Positions 1 through 8,263 of a stretch of 15,633 nt of DNA are shown here, piece after piece (position 1 is the stretch's first letter; every line of letters begins with the position of its first letter). Position numbers and translations under genes: made by a program. This stretch comes from Planctomycetaceae bacterium (GTDB lineage Bacteria; Planctomycetota; Planctomycetia; Pirellulales; Thermoguttaceae), in assembly GCA_031287585.1 (NCBI GenBank), contig JAITST010000416.1, positions 1 to 15,633 of the forward strand, given 5' to 3'. The notes under the pieces were generated by a model. The model saw nothing but the letters and a program-made list of their open reading frames with translations, was not told the origin of the DNA and made no database searches.

Positions 1-918
1 TTTCCAGTCGATACTAAACGTCTGGTCATTTATTGGCACGTTGACTTCAAAATCTGAATAAACATACTTTCCCGCGATTATCTCTGGTTCGTGATATACA
101 GGTTTTTCCACAAACATAAATAAATGCGGCACGTAAAATTCCCCTACTTGATGTAAATCATAAGTAATCTCGCTCCAACCGCCAATAGATTTATCAATAC
201 CAGCGGAACTGTCGTCCATCTTATACCCCATCAAGATATTTTTCATCGCTCCGGATTTGCCAAATGAAGGGTCAAATGTAAATTCAAGGTAAGAGAAAAC
301 TTCAGTGGTTTTACCATCCTTATGAAACACACACTTCTCATCAATTGTTGAAATCACCCATTCACCATTTTGATTTTCTATAACAGAAATATCAAAACCT
401 AACTTGTGTTTTTGTTCCAAGAACTCAGAAAAATGAAAAAATGATTCGTCACCATAAATAAAGAAAAATGGGAAAAGGAAATGTAGCGAATCAGAGAGTT
501 TCTCACACTCTGACGCTTTTATAGATTTATTATCGTTTACTGTTCCTTGGTAATATTTATTAGATGAGGATGATCCTAATTCCAATTGTTCCTTGAACAA
601 CTTTCCATCAAATGCCCGTGTGAATGCCCTTTCAAGAATACCACTGCCATCACTACGCGGAGTTTTACTGGTAACATCAGCCCAATATCGTCCATCAAAT
701 GCAATAACGCAAGACACTGTACCTGACGTGTCTGGTTGTAATATATCGCATTTGTATTTGTAGGTATGAATTTCTTTTTCCTTCATCTTGATAATTTTTA
801 TAGCGGAATCATAACTAACGTCAGATGCGCTGAGTGTTGCCGCATAAACATAATAAATTGCAACATTACAAAGCAAAAACACTACGTTAGTGAACAAAAG
901 TTTTTTGAAAAAATTCAT
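1..918 (-). CDS. Secreted protein of unknown function, 3' end beyond the window
   Basis: An open frame of 306 codons starts at ATG 918 and runs off the left edge without a stop, so only the N-terminal part is seen. AAGG lies a few bases upstream of the ATG as a plausible ribosome binding site. The first 26 or so residues (MNFFKKLLFTNVVFLLCNVA and the following YYVYA) form a basic start, a hydrophobic core and an A-x-A-like end, which is a good signal peptide. The mature part begins with a helix-like stretch (SYDSAIKIIKMKEKEIHTYKY) and then strand-rich sequence with conserved-looking Trp, Asp and Gly (FDGRYWADV, GEWVIST). This resembles planctomycete secreted proteins with a LolA/LppX-like beta-sheet fold, but that is only an impression. 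Base composition is visibly more AT-rich than in the downstream metabolic genes. It lies 46 bases after the HPr gene on the same strand. Confidence 0.7.
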   Translation of the reverse strand, partial: MNFFKKLLFTNVVFLLCNVAIYYVYAATLSASDVSYDSAIKIIKMKEKEIHTYKYKCDILQPDTSGTVSCVIAFDGRYWADVTSKTPRSDGSGILERAFTRAFDGKLFKEQLELGSSSSNKYYQGTVNDNKSIKASECEKLSDSLHFLFPFFFIYGDESFFHFSEFLEQKHKLGFDISVIENQNGEWVISTIDEKCVFHKDGKTTEVFSYLEFTFDPSFGKSGAMKNILMGYKMDDSSAGIDKSIGGWSEITYDLHQVGEFYVPHLFMFVEKPVYHEPEIIAGKYVYSDFEVNVPINDQTFSIDWK

Positions 919-964
919 ATTGATACCTTGGTATAAAAATATTAATTCTTAATTACCATAAATT

Positions 965-1246
965 TTACTCCTCATAAAACTTGTTTACAAACAGGTTTGC
1001 TATCGCTTCTATCGCCGCGCTGGCATCGCTGCCAGTGGCTTCAACAGTTACCTTTTCGCCTTGCGCCGCCCCTAGTGATAGTAAATCTATCATACTGTCA
1101 CTGTGCGCGATCGCACTACCCTTCCGAAGTATTATTTCAGAAAGAAACTCTTTTGATTTCTGCACCAACATTGTACTAACCCGCGCGTGGATACCCGCAC
1201 TGTTTTCTACAACAAGTTCGCGCACTAACCGTGTGTTGTCTGTCAT
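965..1246 (-). CDS. ptsH: HPr-like phosphocarrier protein
   Basis: A 93-residue protein with the HPr fold signature. The phosphoacceptor His is H20 in AGIHARVST, equivalent to His15 in the GLHARP motif; the usual Pro after Ala-Arg is replaced by Val. The regulatory serine region is SDSMIDLLSLGA, so S51 is the equivalent of Ser46 of Gram-positive HPr, and the C-terminal half (GEKVTVEATGSDA...AIEAIANLF) matches the family. Normal HPr is 85-90 residues. HPr takes phosphate from enzyme I and passes it to EIIA proteins in the cytoplasm. It follows ptsN on the same strand after a 203-base gap containing a large hairpin. No sugar permease or enzyme I gene is present here, so a regulatory phosphorelay is likely. 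No clear Shine-Dalgarno precedes the ATG. Confidence 0.93.
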   Translation of the reverse strand: MTDNTRLVRELVVENSAGIHARVSTMLVQKSKEFLSEIILRKGSAIAHSDSMIDLLSLGAAQGEKVTVEATGSDASAAIEAIANLFVNKFYEE

Positions 1247-1371
1247 TTAGATTTCATACTCTGGTTTTCACTTACGAAAACAACCTGTTCACAAATCCGT
1301 TCGACGGAAATGAAATACACATCCCAGTCATCAAATCGGTCGCTACGCTTCCGGCTATTATGCACCACTGT

Positions 1372-1415
1372 GTTGTCGTTATAGTCTGTCGTTACCAACA
1401 GACTATAACAACAAA
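1372..1415. other. Large imperfect hairpin between ptsN and the HPr gene
   Basis: GTTATAGTCTGT (1378-1389) and ACAGACTATAAC (1398-1409) are perfect inverted 12-mers around an 8-base loop. After one mismatch (1377/1410), four more pairs extend the stem. It lies 35 bases after the ptsN stop on the minus strand. There is no T tract on the minus-strand side, so it is a poor intrinsic terminator. An mRNA processing or stability structure within a ptsN-HPr transcript, or a repeat unit, are possibilities. Confidence 0.6.
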
Positions 1416-1449
1416 AATTGTTCACACCAAACGTTATATTTTTCCCGTT

Positions 1450-1932
1450 CTACTTTCCCATTCCGTACATATCTTCGTCGGCTTCTTTCAGCAACGCCAA
1501 TACCTCATCACGCGTTTTCGAGTCTTTTAGGAAACGGCAGAATCGGTCGTCTTTCAACTGACGTGTGATATGTTCCAGTGCGCGAAGATGCTCACTCGGC
1601 TGATGTTGCGGCGAAACGATTAGAAAAAACAGATAGACCTTTTCACGGTCGAGACTGTCGAAACCTACTCCATCGCGGCTGATTGCAACCGCGCCGACAA
1701 GTTTCTCGACGCTCTCGTGCTTCGTATGCGGAACCGCGATACCGCGTCCGATACCGGTCGAGCCGAGTTCCTCACGCTTGATAATTGCCTTGAAAATACT
1801 GTCAAACTCGTCCTTCTTAATCCCGCCAGCGTCGCGAAGTGATTCCGCCATCTCGCGAATCACGCCCTGTTTATCGGTGGCTTTGATCTCGACGCGAATC
1901 GCGTCAGGTAATATAAATTCCTTGAATTTCAT
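1450..1932 (-). CDS. ptsN: PTS EIIA protein, fructose/nitrogen-regulatory (PtsN-like)
   Basis: A 160-residue stand-alone EIIA domain, the usual length of EIIA(Ntr). The phosphorylated His is H69 in GIGRGIAVPHTKH, a motif close to the family consensus (G.G.AiPH). The C-terminal part (LFFLIVSPQHQPSEHLRALEHI) is the second conserved block. Start ATG 1932 has a strong AAAGGAG nine bases upstream. EIIA(Ntr) receives phosphate from an HPr-type carrier and acts by protein-protein contact rather than by sugar transport. The neighbouring hpf and HPr genes form the familiar hpf-ptsN-HPr regulatory set found near rpoN in many bacteria. An HPr kinase gene, often part of this group, is not in the window. 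Confidence 0.93.
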   Translation of the reverse strand: MKFKEFILPDAIRVEIKATDKQGVIREMAESLRDAGGIKKDEFDSIFKAIIKREELGSTGIGRGIAVPHTKHESVEKLVGAVAISRDGVGFDSLDREKVYLFFLIVSPQHQPSEHLRALEHITRQLKDDRFCRFLKDSKTRDEVLALLKEADEDMYGMGK

Positions 1933-2067
1933 TAAAACGAACTCCTTTAAGGTTAAACCAAACCGGTCAATGCTCTAATTTACAGGCAACCGGTATTGAT
2001 TATGAAAACAAAAAAATCAAACAAAACTAAAACCGTAGAGCCGCGACGTTCAGCGTCTCCGTCACAA

Positions 2068-2090
2068 AACGTGTATTTGTACTACACGTT
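2068..2090. terminator. Hairpin after hpf, possible weak terminator
   Basis: AACGTGTA (2068-2075) and TACACGTT (2083-2090) form a perfect 8-bp stem around a 7-base loop, 20 bases beyond the hpf stop on the minus strand. The minus-strand sequence after the stem is TTGTG, so the T run is short. It could attenuate rather than stop transcription into ptsN, which has its own strong ribosome binding site. Confidence 0.4.
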
Positions 2091-2109
2091 ATATTTTCAC
2101 AAAATATAA

Positions 2110-2508
2110 TCAGACGCTAGGATTCGCGTCTATACCTTTGTTGTACACTTCATCGGCATCTGGTTTACCGGTACCGCGATGATGATTTTGAATACGCTCT
2201 TTGTACTTGCGTAACTGTTGTTCAATCTTGTGCAGCGCGTGGTCAATGTTACCAAACAGGTCGCCCGTTTTGAACGGGTCGGATGCGGTACTCGGCGCAC
2301 CAGACGTATAACTTGCAACAAAATCACTTTTGTGTTCTGCTGAAACGTGTACGTCAATTTTCGGGTTTTCCGCTTTCTCTAAGTCAACAGTTATGTCAAC
2401 AGATGTCAAACGCTCAAACAAATGATTGAGTTTCTCAAACTTCGCACGTATTTTTTCTATCGTGGCTTCAGACATATCGCCATGTCTGACGGATACAGTA
2501 ATTTGCAT
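2110..2508 (-). CDS. hpf: Ribosome hibernation promoting factor (HPF/RaiA family)
   Basis: A 132-residue protein starting MQITVSVRHGDMSEATIEKI, with the typical HPF opening, then KFEKLNHLFERLTSVDITVDLEK and the HVSAEHKSDFVA block, and ending in a basic helix (IDHALHKIEQQLRKYKERI) that in the family lies on the 30S subunit. Length matches short HPF with a tail of about 30 residues, without the dimerising C-terminal domain of long HPF. These proteins bind idle 70S ribosomes in stationary phase. Start ATG 2508 has AAGGAG seven bases upstream. It leads the hpf-ptsN-HPr set. Confidence 0.93.
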   Translation of the reverse strand: MQITVSVRHGDMSEATIEKIRAKFEKLNHLFERLTSVDITVDLEKAENPKIDVHVSAEHKSDFVASYTSGAPSTASDPFKTGDLFGNIDHALHKIEQQLRKYKERIQNHHRGTGKPDADEVYNKGIDANPSV

Positions 2509-2598
2509 ATAAACTCCTTGTAATTTTGAAAAATTCAGGCGAAAAAAATTGTTGGTAAACTAAACAAATTTCCCGCCCCCGAAAACAAACACTATAAA

Positions 2599-2626
2599 AG
2601 TATAACACCGAATCAAAAAATGAAAA
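2599..2626 (-). promoter_or_regulatory. Candidate sigma70-type promoter for hpf
   Basis: On the minus strand TTTTCA (2626-2621) and TATACT (2604-2599) are separated by 16 bases, about 90 bases upstream of the hpf start. The -10 box is good and the -35 box is weak. The same 16-base spacing is seen at three other candidate promoters in the window. The rest of the 311-base gap 2509-2819 holds AT-rich sequence and, for the plus-strand gene at 2820, only a weak TATAGT (2682-2687) without a clear -35. Confidence 0.4.
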
Positions 2627-2819
2627 AGCCCCCCTACAAAATTTTCTTCTGCCCCGTCTGTTATTTTGTGTGAAAATAAGGTATAGTTTGGTTACGGTGT
2701 GTATTGTATTTCAAAAAAAATAATAGCTGCGAACGTGATATTGCGAGTAACATATCCAATTCCGACATTTAGTTTGTTACGTCATATCTACAATAGAATT
2801 GCCCAAAGGAGGTAAAACG

Positions 2820-3098
2820 ATGAGTGTTGTTGGTACAGGTATAAACATGGTTGCTGATAGAGCGGCAGTTGATGCTGCGAATCACGAGCGGCATAGTATT
2901 AGTCAAGAGAAGGCAGACAGGGCTGCGGGCGTTGGTTCGAGCGACGAGGCAAGCAGCGAGACCAGTGACCGTGATGCCGATGGTCGCAGACCTTGGGAAC
3001 GTATTCGTCGTCCGAATCATAACGAAGCGGAAAACAACGAACACAAGTCGAAGGATGTCAGCGGTCAACTGGGAAAAACGTTGGATTTATCGGGTTAG
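2820..3098 (+). CDS. Small hydrophilic protein of unknown function
   Basis: A 92-residue protein. ATG 2820 is chosen over the upstream TTG at 2799 because a near-perfect AAAGGAGGT lies just before it. The N-terminus (SVVGTGINMVADRAAVDAAN) could form a helix. The middle is rich in Ser, Asp, Glu and Arg and likely disordered, with a run DRDADGRRPWE, and the C-terminus ends in GQLGKTLDLSG. I do not recognise a named family, though short proteins with a DADGR..WE core and an LDL(S/T)G end look familiar from planctomycete genomes. No cysteines, signal peptide or membrane segment. It lies 38 bases upstream of the dehydrogenase gene on the same strand and is probably cotranscribed with it. Confidence 0.7.
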   Translation: MSVVGTGINMVADRAAVDAANHERHSISQEKADRAAGVGSSDEASSETSDRDADGRRPWERIRRPNHNEAENNEHKSKDVSGQLGKTLDLSG

Positions 3099-3136
3099 AG
3101 TGAAACCTCTACTACTAACAGTTAGAATTGAGAACT

Positions 3137-4342
3137 ATGAAAAAGATACTGATAATTGGTGCTGGCGGTGTTGGGCAAGTGGTTACGCATAAGTGTGCAC
3201 AACATCCTGAAATTTTTGGCTCAATCACTTTGGCTAGCCGCACGAAGTCCAAGTGTGACGCTATCACGGCTGACATCAAGCGGCGGCATAATGTTGACGT
3301 TGCGACGGCGGCGGTTGACGCGGATAACGTGCGCGAACTCGTTTCGCTGATGAACGACGTAAAGCCAGACTTGCTGATTCACGTGGCGTTGCCGTATCAG
3401 GATTTGACGATAATGGACGCGTGTCTCGAAGCCGGTGTTTCGTACATCGACACCGCCAACTACGAGCATCCTGACGAGGCGAAGTTTTGTTACGCGCCGC
3501 AGTGGGAGTACGACGAACGGTTTCGGAAAGCCGGTATCTGTGCGCTGCTCGGTGCCGGTTTTGACCCGGGACAGACGAATGTTTACACCGCATACGCGAA
3601 GAAACATCATTTCGACGTGATGGAAACAGTTGACATTATCGACTGCAACGCTGGCGATCACGGCTATCCGTTTGCGACGAACTTCAATCCTGAAATCAAT
3701 ATCCGTGAGGTATCCGCGAAAGGGCGATTTTACGAAAACGGTACGTGGCATGAGACTGACCCGCTTTCGGTGAAAAAAGTGTTCGATTTCCCGTGCGGAA
3801 TTGGTGAGAAGGATATGTACTTGTTGTACCACGAGGAGATGGAGTCGCTAATCAAACATTATCCCGAAGTGAAACGGATGCGGTTTTGGATGACATTCGG
3901 GCAGTCGTATCTGACGCACTTGAAGGTGTTGGAAAATGTCGGAATGACAAGAATTGCCCCTGTCATGTTTCAAGGTCGCGAAATTGTTCCGCTGCAATTT
4001 TTGAAGTCGCTGCTCCCTGACCCTGCATCGTTGGGTGAACGAACGAAGGGTAAAACGTGTATAGGAATTTGGGTTGTCGGGAAACAGAATGGCATCGATA
4101 AAACGTACTACTTATACAACGTATGCGACCACGAAGAAAGTTATCGCGAAACCGGCGCACAGGCAATAAGTTACACTACCGGCGCACCCTGCGCACTAGC
4201 AGCGAAACTCTTGTTAACCGGAACTTGGAGTGGCAACGGTGTATTCAATATGGAACAAATGGACCCAGACCCGTTTATGAACGAGATAGGCGATTGGGGT
4301 TTGAAGTGGGTAGAAAGTTTTCCGGCGGTGAAGGAGTTTTGA
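3137..4342 (+). CDS. Saccharopine dehydrogenase-family enzyme, likely carboxynorspermidine synthase
   Basis: A 401-residue NAD(P)-dependent oxidoreductase. The Rossmann motif GAGGVG follows the first strand (MKKILIIGAGGVGQ). Further blocks are SRTKSKCDAI, HVALPYQDLTIMDACLEAGVSYIDTANYE and GAGFDPGQTNVYTAYAKKH, which match the Lys9/Lys1-type saccharopine dehydrogenases annotated as carboxynorspermidine dehydrogenase. That enzyme reductively joins a diamine or putrescine to aspartate semialdehyde in the alternative spermidine/norspermidine route. ATG 3137 is preferred to TTG 3128 because the Rossmann strand starts directly after it. The partner decarboxylase (NspC) is not in the window. The substrate is assigned by family resemblance only; the fold is secure. 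Confidence 0.85.
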   Translation: MKKILIIGAGGVGQVVTHKCAQHPEIFGSITLASRTKSKCDAITADIKRRHNVDVATAAVDADNVRELVSLMNDVKPDLLIHVALPYQDLTIMDACLEAGVSYIDTANYEHPDEAKFCYAPQWEYDERFRKAGICALLGAGFDPGQTNVYTAYAKKHHFDVMETVDIIDCNAGDHGYPFATNFNPEINIREVSAKGRFYENGTWHETDPLSVKKVFDFPCGIGEKDMYLLYHEEMESLIKHYPEVKRMRFWMTFGQSYLTHLKVLENVGMTRIAPVMFQGREIVPLQFLKSLLPDPASLGERTKGKTCIGIWVVGKQNGIDKTYYLYNVCDHEESYRETGAQAISYTTGAPCALAAKLLLTGTWSGNGVFNMEQMDPDPFMNEIGDWGLKWVESFPAVKEF

Positions 4343-4428
4343 TGGGTGTATATTATGTAATCTGTACTTTTCAAGAAACTGCCTATTATTACATTTACAG
4401 ATTGAGATTTATTCCGTACTCTTAATCA

Positions 4429-5481
4429 TCATCGTTTCACATTTCCAATGTGCGTAACAATCTCATAACCGACCGACGCAACACGCCCCGCTAAGCAGTT
4501 TCTACACTCTGCGGCTTCTTCACCCGTACAAATTTTGTTGTCGTATAGTTCGTACTTTTTTCGTACTGTTATCGGTGAGAGGTTTGGCATCAGAACGTTC
4601 GCACCAACCTTCAATCCAAATTCGCGTCCGAGCGGGTCAATTGTTCCTAGTGCGGTCGTCGCGGGCAGCAACGCATAAGGAAACATCAGCCGGAGTATCG
4701 CAATCATTCGTAACGTTTGCTGCATACTGCCGTTTTGAAAACTTGCAAACGGTGTATCGCGATGCGACAGGAACGGTCCGATACCAATCATATCCGGTTG
4801 CAACTCTTGCAGGAAACGCAGGTCGTCGAGGAGACAATCCGTCGTCTGATATGGCGTACCGACCATAAAACCCGAACCGACCTGATAACCAATTCGTTTC
4901 AGATTCCACAAACACTGTTTGCGGTTTTCGAGCATCATCTCCGGCGGGTGCAATTTCGCGTAATGAGCGTCGTTCGCGGTTTCGTGACGCAACAGATACC
5001 TGTTCGCGCCGGCATCGTAAAACGACTTGTAAGCAGTCTCGCTCTTCTCGCCAAGTGACAACGTTATCGCACAATCCGCATAACGTTTACGAATCTCCGT
5101 GACAATTTTGCAAACCCGATTGTCATTGAATAGTCCATCTTCGCCTCCTTGCAGTACGAACGTCCGGTAACCAAGTTCGTAACCGATTTCGCAACAATTC
5201 AGAATCTCATCGTCAGTCAAACGATAACGTTCCACAACCGGATTCCCGCAACGGATTCCGCAATAATAACAGTTGTTCTTACAGTAGTTTGAAAGTTCTA
5301 TCAAACCGCGAACATAAACATTAATTCCATAATTCTCCCGCCGAACTGAATCCGCAGCATCAAACAAGCATTGACAATTCTGTGATGTTTCAATCAGAAT
5401 TTTCAATGAGTCATCGTCGGCGTTACGTGTTGTGCGTAACGTGGAAACGATTGATTCGAGAGAGTGATTCGTGTTTGACAT
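4429..5481 (-). CDS. hydE: [FeFe]-hydrogenase H-cluster radical SAM maturase HydE
   Basis: A 350-residue radical SAM protein. The [4Fe-4S]/SAM motif is C67-x3-C71-x2-C74 (SNYCKNNCYYCGIR), the wording typical of HydE rather than biotin synthase. A second cluster motif C318-x7-C326-x2-C329 near the C-terminus is the auxiliary site found in part of the HydE family. HydE acts on the Fe(CO)2(CN)-cysteine synthon made by HydG during assembly of the binuclear subcluster, in the cytoplasm. It is the last gene of a minus-strand set with the small split gene (71 bases upstream) and the B12-radical SAM gene. It converges with the dehydrogenase gene across 86 bases without an obvious terminator. Start ATG 5481 has no clear Shine-Dalgarno. 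Confidence 0.95.
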   Translation of the reverse strand: MSNTNHSLESIVSTLRTTRNADDDSLKILIETSQNCQCLFDAADSVRRENYGINVYVRGLIELSNYCKNNCYYCGIRCGNPVVERYRLTDDEILNCCEIGYELGYRTFVLQGGEDGLFNDNRVCKIVTEIRKRYADCAITLSLGEKSETAYKSFYDAGANRYLLRHETANDAHYAKLHPPEMMLENRKQCLWNLKRIGYQVGSGFMVGTPYQTTDCLLDDLRFLQELQPDMIGIGPFLSHRDTPFASFQNGSMQQTLRMIAILRLMFPYALLPATTALGTIDPLGREFGLKVGANVLMPNLSPITVRKKYELYDNKICTGEEAAECRNCLAGRVASVGYEIVTHIGNVKR

Positions 5482-5552
5482 TGTAAAATTTATTATAATC
5501 GTTTTGAGAAAAAAAGAATGAAACTATCTGACGACACCGACACCATTCCTTC

Positions 5553-5820
5553 CTAATCATCAACTTCAATATCACGCGGCGGAGTGCGGCATTCAAGAAT
5601 AACTTTAACCATTCTATCAATATCCGCCTGTTCCTCCGGGTCATCTGTTTTCCAGATACCCCAATAGTCCAAGAGTGCCCCCTTCTTTTCTTCGCTCTTA
5701 ACTTTATCCTCTGCTTCATCCGTAATTCTATCATACACAGTGTCTATCCGACGGACTCAAACGGCGGAACTGCGACAGCAACGAATCAACCACCGGACTG
5801 ACTTCCTGCTCTACTGACAT
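5553..5820 (-). pseudogene. Small gene split by a +1 frameshift, unknown function
   Basis: ATG 5820 has a good ribosome binding site (GAGG seven bases upstream) and opens a frame of 29 codons (MSVEQEVSPVVDSLLSQFRR, then LSPSDRHCV) that ends at TGA 5733-5731. A second frame, shifted by one base, overlaps it and continues from GTG 5738 for 61 residues (YDRITDEAEDKVKSEEKK ... IDRMVKVILECRTPPRDIEVDD) to a TAG at 5553. The two halves read naturally as one acidic protein of about 90 residues. It could be a frameshifted pseudogene, a sequencing indel, or two translationally coupled small genes with an 8-base overlap. The size and position are antitoxin-like, but I recognise no family. It lies 30 bases after the B12-radical SAM stop. 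Confidence 0.55.
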
Positions 5821-5850
5821 TGTTTACCTCGTTTCATTATTCGTGATTAA

Positions 5851-8085
5851 TTAAAGTTCCTTCCGCATCATCGCTATCATAAACCTATAAGACAAATACA
5901 TCTCCGAAGCCAATAGCCACGGTTTACGCCCCAACAGAAACAAACTCGATACAACTTTGCCCCTATTCATACGCTCGAACACGTCGCGCCGCAGGTTGTT
6001 CACCTTTCTCCGCATTGTTACGTAACGGCACGCCAACGCCTCGTAACGTTCTATCAAACGTTCGCTGACAAAACGTTGCGAACGTTCTAACAACGTTTGG
6101 TCAGGCGGGTTGTTGTCAATCGTTTTTAAGTAGTTGTCAATTTCCATCGCGACCGCATTCAACTTCGCCGCTTCACGTTTTCCGCTATGTCCCATCGAAC
6201 GCATAACCTTGTTCGCCTGCTCACGCAATCGCGATGCCGTCAAGCATAACGCCGACCGTATCTCCGCAACCGCCTGCTCGCAATTTCCCGACCAACTGTA
6301 CTCCGAAATCGTTCGCTTAATTGCCGCCCAACGCAATTTCAAATTCGCGAGCGGTTTCCAAATATACAGCCCCGCTAGCCGCCGCCGCGAAACTTTCAAG
6401 TTGCCGTAAACTGTACTGTTCGGCTCAAGCGGTGCATCCGCTGGCATCTCGACAACAACCTCCGTCACCTTCTCAACGTGCGGATTACGTGTCAAAAACC
6501 AAATTTCCTGAAATTCGAAAAACAGTTTGATGTACGACATACTATCAAACACAAAATCCTTCAACCATCGCCACTGAAACTGGAAAAACCCTTCCGTCGC
6601 GAAACACGGTCGCCGGTCGAGGCGGTCTTTCTGACGGAAAAAACCGGTCATCATCGGATGAGTACCAGAAAACACGCCGCTGTAACGATACCAAATCAGA
6701 TTCCAAAACGTGAGCCAATAATGTTCGCGGCGAGTTCGTCGTAAAATCTTCACTATGTTTTCCTTCGTATAAAACTCCGCATACGCCGCGCGAGCCGCCG
6801 TCATCCACTCACCCGGTTTCATATTAGGATGAATGTAAGTCTCGTGAAACGAATCGTACTTATTGAAATCCGGGTCAAGCCACACGTTCTGTTCAATCAT
6901 ATTCTTATGGTCAACGCTGCCCGGTAACGGTGTCAACATAAAAAACGAAACGAGGTCAACGTTGACATTGTCACGCAAAAACCGGACATCGTTCCGTACC
7001 GATTCCATCGTATCATTCGGGAAACCGATGATGTAACCGACGTGAACCATTATCCCGCGTTCCTGCCACAAGGCGACCATCGGACGATACTGGTCGATAT
7101 GATTTTGCGTCTTACCAGCCGCCGCGATGTTCGCTGGATTCACACTTTCCATACCAATAAAAACGCTGCGGCAACCCGCTCTGTCCGCCTTTTCGAGAAA
7201 GTTCGGTATCTTGTACGCTTGCGTGTCTATCTGCATCATAAAACCAAAATCACGACCGCCTTCACGCATTTCTATCATACCGTCGAGAATCGTTTCCCAA
7301 TTTTTATTCCGCGCAAAATTATCGTCGGTAAAGAAAAAATTAGCGACACCTTTATCGTAGTTGTTACGAACAGTTTCAAGAACACGTTCCGCCGAACGAC
7401 ACCGCATCTTCCGACCTTGAATGTTGATAACGGTACAAAACGAACAACCGTAAGGACAACCGCGGCTGGAATCAATCGTAGCCCAACGCGCCCCGAAGTG
7501 GTCAACGTAAGAAGGGTCAACGGATGGTAATGGAGCGTGTTCGATGTCGGGTGCCATCGGAAAACGGTAAACAGGTTTCAATGTACCGGCAATCGCGTCA
7601 CTGAAAAGGTTTTCAAGAACACCTTGCGTCTCCGATTCACCGCAAACAATCGTTACACCCTCGTCGATAACTGACATCAAACTGTCGGGAATCGTGTCAA
7701 ACAAATTCATTACGCCGGTAACGTGAAAACCGCCAATCATCACGGCGATACCGTGCTTGCGGAATTTGAGAGCAATATCAACTGCGCGAGGAAACTGATT
7801 AGACTGCACACCAACAATCCCAACAACAACACGTGTCCGACCGTCCTGCTCCATAGACGCAATCTTCTCAACAGGAACCTGCTGGACATTGTCGTCATAA
7901 GAAGTAACATTGACATCAACATCACCGAAGGGCTTATTATCCGCCATAGAAGCGGTCAATCCCTTCAAGACCGAAAGTGAATTAGAAGGCACAACGCCCT
8001 TTATCCAACGCTGCACGTAGCCATCATCATCATACCGTGACGGCACAACATAAACGATTTCAAGTTTTTCAATTTTAGTATTCAT
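5851..8085 (-). CDS. B12-binding domain radical SAM protein, substrate unknown
   Basis: A 744-residue protein. Residues about 80-165 look like a cobalamin-binding Rossmann-type domain (VVVGIVGVQSNQF, then VMIGGFHVT). The radical SAM core follows, with C210-x3-C214-x2-C217 in DSSRGCPYGCSFCTVI and downstream blocks FFFTDDNF, VFIGMESVNP and YIIGFPNDT typical of B12-radical SAM enzymes. The last 250 residues are helical, Arg-rich and unusual for the class. The DxHxxG motif of base-off B12 binders is not seen. Family members include methyltransferases and ring-rearranging enzymes; no substrate can be assigned. Start ATG 8085 has AGAGAG nine bases upstream. It heads a set ending in hydE, which suggests but does not prove a link with cofactor assembly. 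Confidence 0.88.
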   Translation of the reverse strand: MNTKIEKLEIVYVVPSRYDDDGYVQRWIKGVVPSNSLSVLKGLTASMADNKPFGDVDVNVTSYDDNVQQVPVEKIASMEQDGRTRVVVGIVGVQSNQFPRAVDIALKFRKHGIAVMIGGFHVTGVMNLFDTIPDSLMSVIDEGVTIVCGESETQGVLENLFSDAIAGTLKPVYRFPMAPDIEHAPLPSVDPSYVDHFGARWATIDSSRGCPYGCSFCTVINIQGRKMRCRSAERVLETVRNNYDKGVANFFFTDDNFARNKNWETILDGMIEMREGGRDFGFMMQIDTQAYKIPNFLEKADRAGCRSVFIGMESVNPANIAAAGKTQNHIDQYRPMVALWQERGIMVHVGYIIGFPNDTMESVRNDVRFLRDNVNVDLVSFFMLTPLPGSVDHKNMIEQNVWLDPDFNKYDSFHETYIHPNMKPGEWMTAARAAYAEFYTKENIVKILRRTRREHYWLTFWNLIWYRYSGVFSGTHPMMTGFFRQKDRLDRRPCFATEGFFQFQWRWLKDFVFDSMSYIKLFFEFQEIWFLTRNPHVEKVTEVVVEMPADAPLEPNSTVYGNLKVSRRRLAGLYIWKPLANLKLRWAAIKRTISEYSWSGNCEQAVAEIRSALCLTASRLREQANKVMRSMGHSGKREAAKLNAVAMEIDNYLKTIDNNPPDQTLLERSQRFVSERLIERYEALACRYVTMRRKVNNLRRDVFERMNRGKVVSSLFLLGRKPWLLASEMYLSYRFMIAMMRKEL

Positions 8086-8150
8086 AACACAATCTCTCTA
8101 ATTAATTTAGTTTACGAATTGGTTTTTATTACGAACCGGCAACATTATTT

Positions 8151-8178
8151 ATTCTACAACCACCGATAAAAACCACAA
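8151..8178 (-). promoter_or_regulatory. Candidate promoter for the B12-radical SAM/hydE operon
   Basis: On the minus strand TTGTGG (8178-8173) and TAGAAT (8156-8151) are separated by 16 bases, 65 bases upstream of the start codon. The -10 box is identical to the one proposed for the PHP-hydG operon, with the same spacing. Confidence 0.45.
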
Positions 8179-8263
8179 TTGTACCAAATTGTTTCAATTT
8201 TAACAACGGCAAAAACCGCAAGCGTGTATTTTTGTCACGATTGAAAATTGTTTGTGTTGTGTT

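Noticed and set aside
1243..1425. A 60-codon minus-strand frame between ptsN and the HPr gene whose stop overlaps the HPr start as ATGA
   Set aside because: The overlap looks like translational coupling, but the start region sits in the hairpin at 1372-1415, there is no ribosome binding site and the protein has no domain-like pattern.
3221..3832. A 203-codon minus-strand frame opposite the dehydrogenase gene
   Set aside because: It is the antisense shadow of a well-supported gene and has no domain signature.
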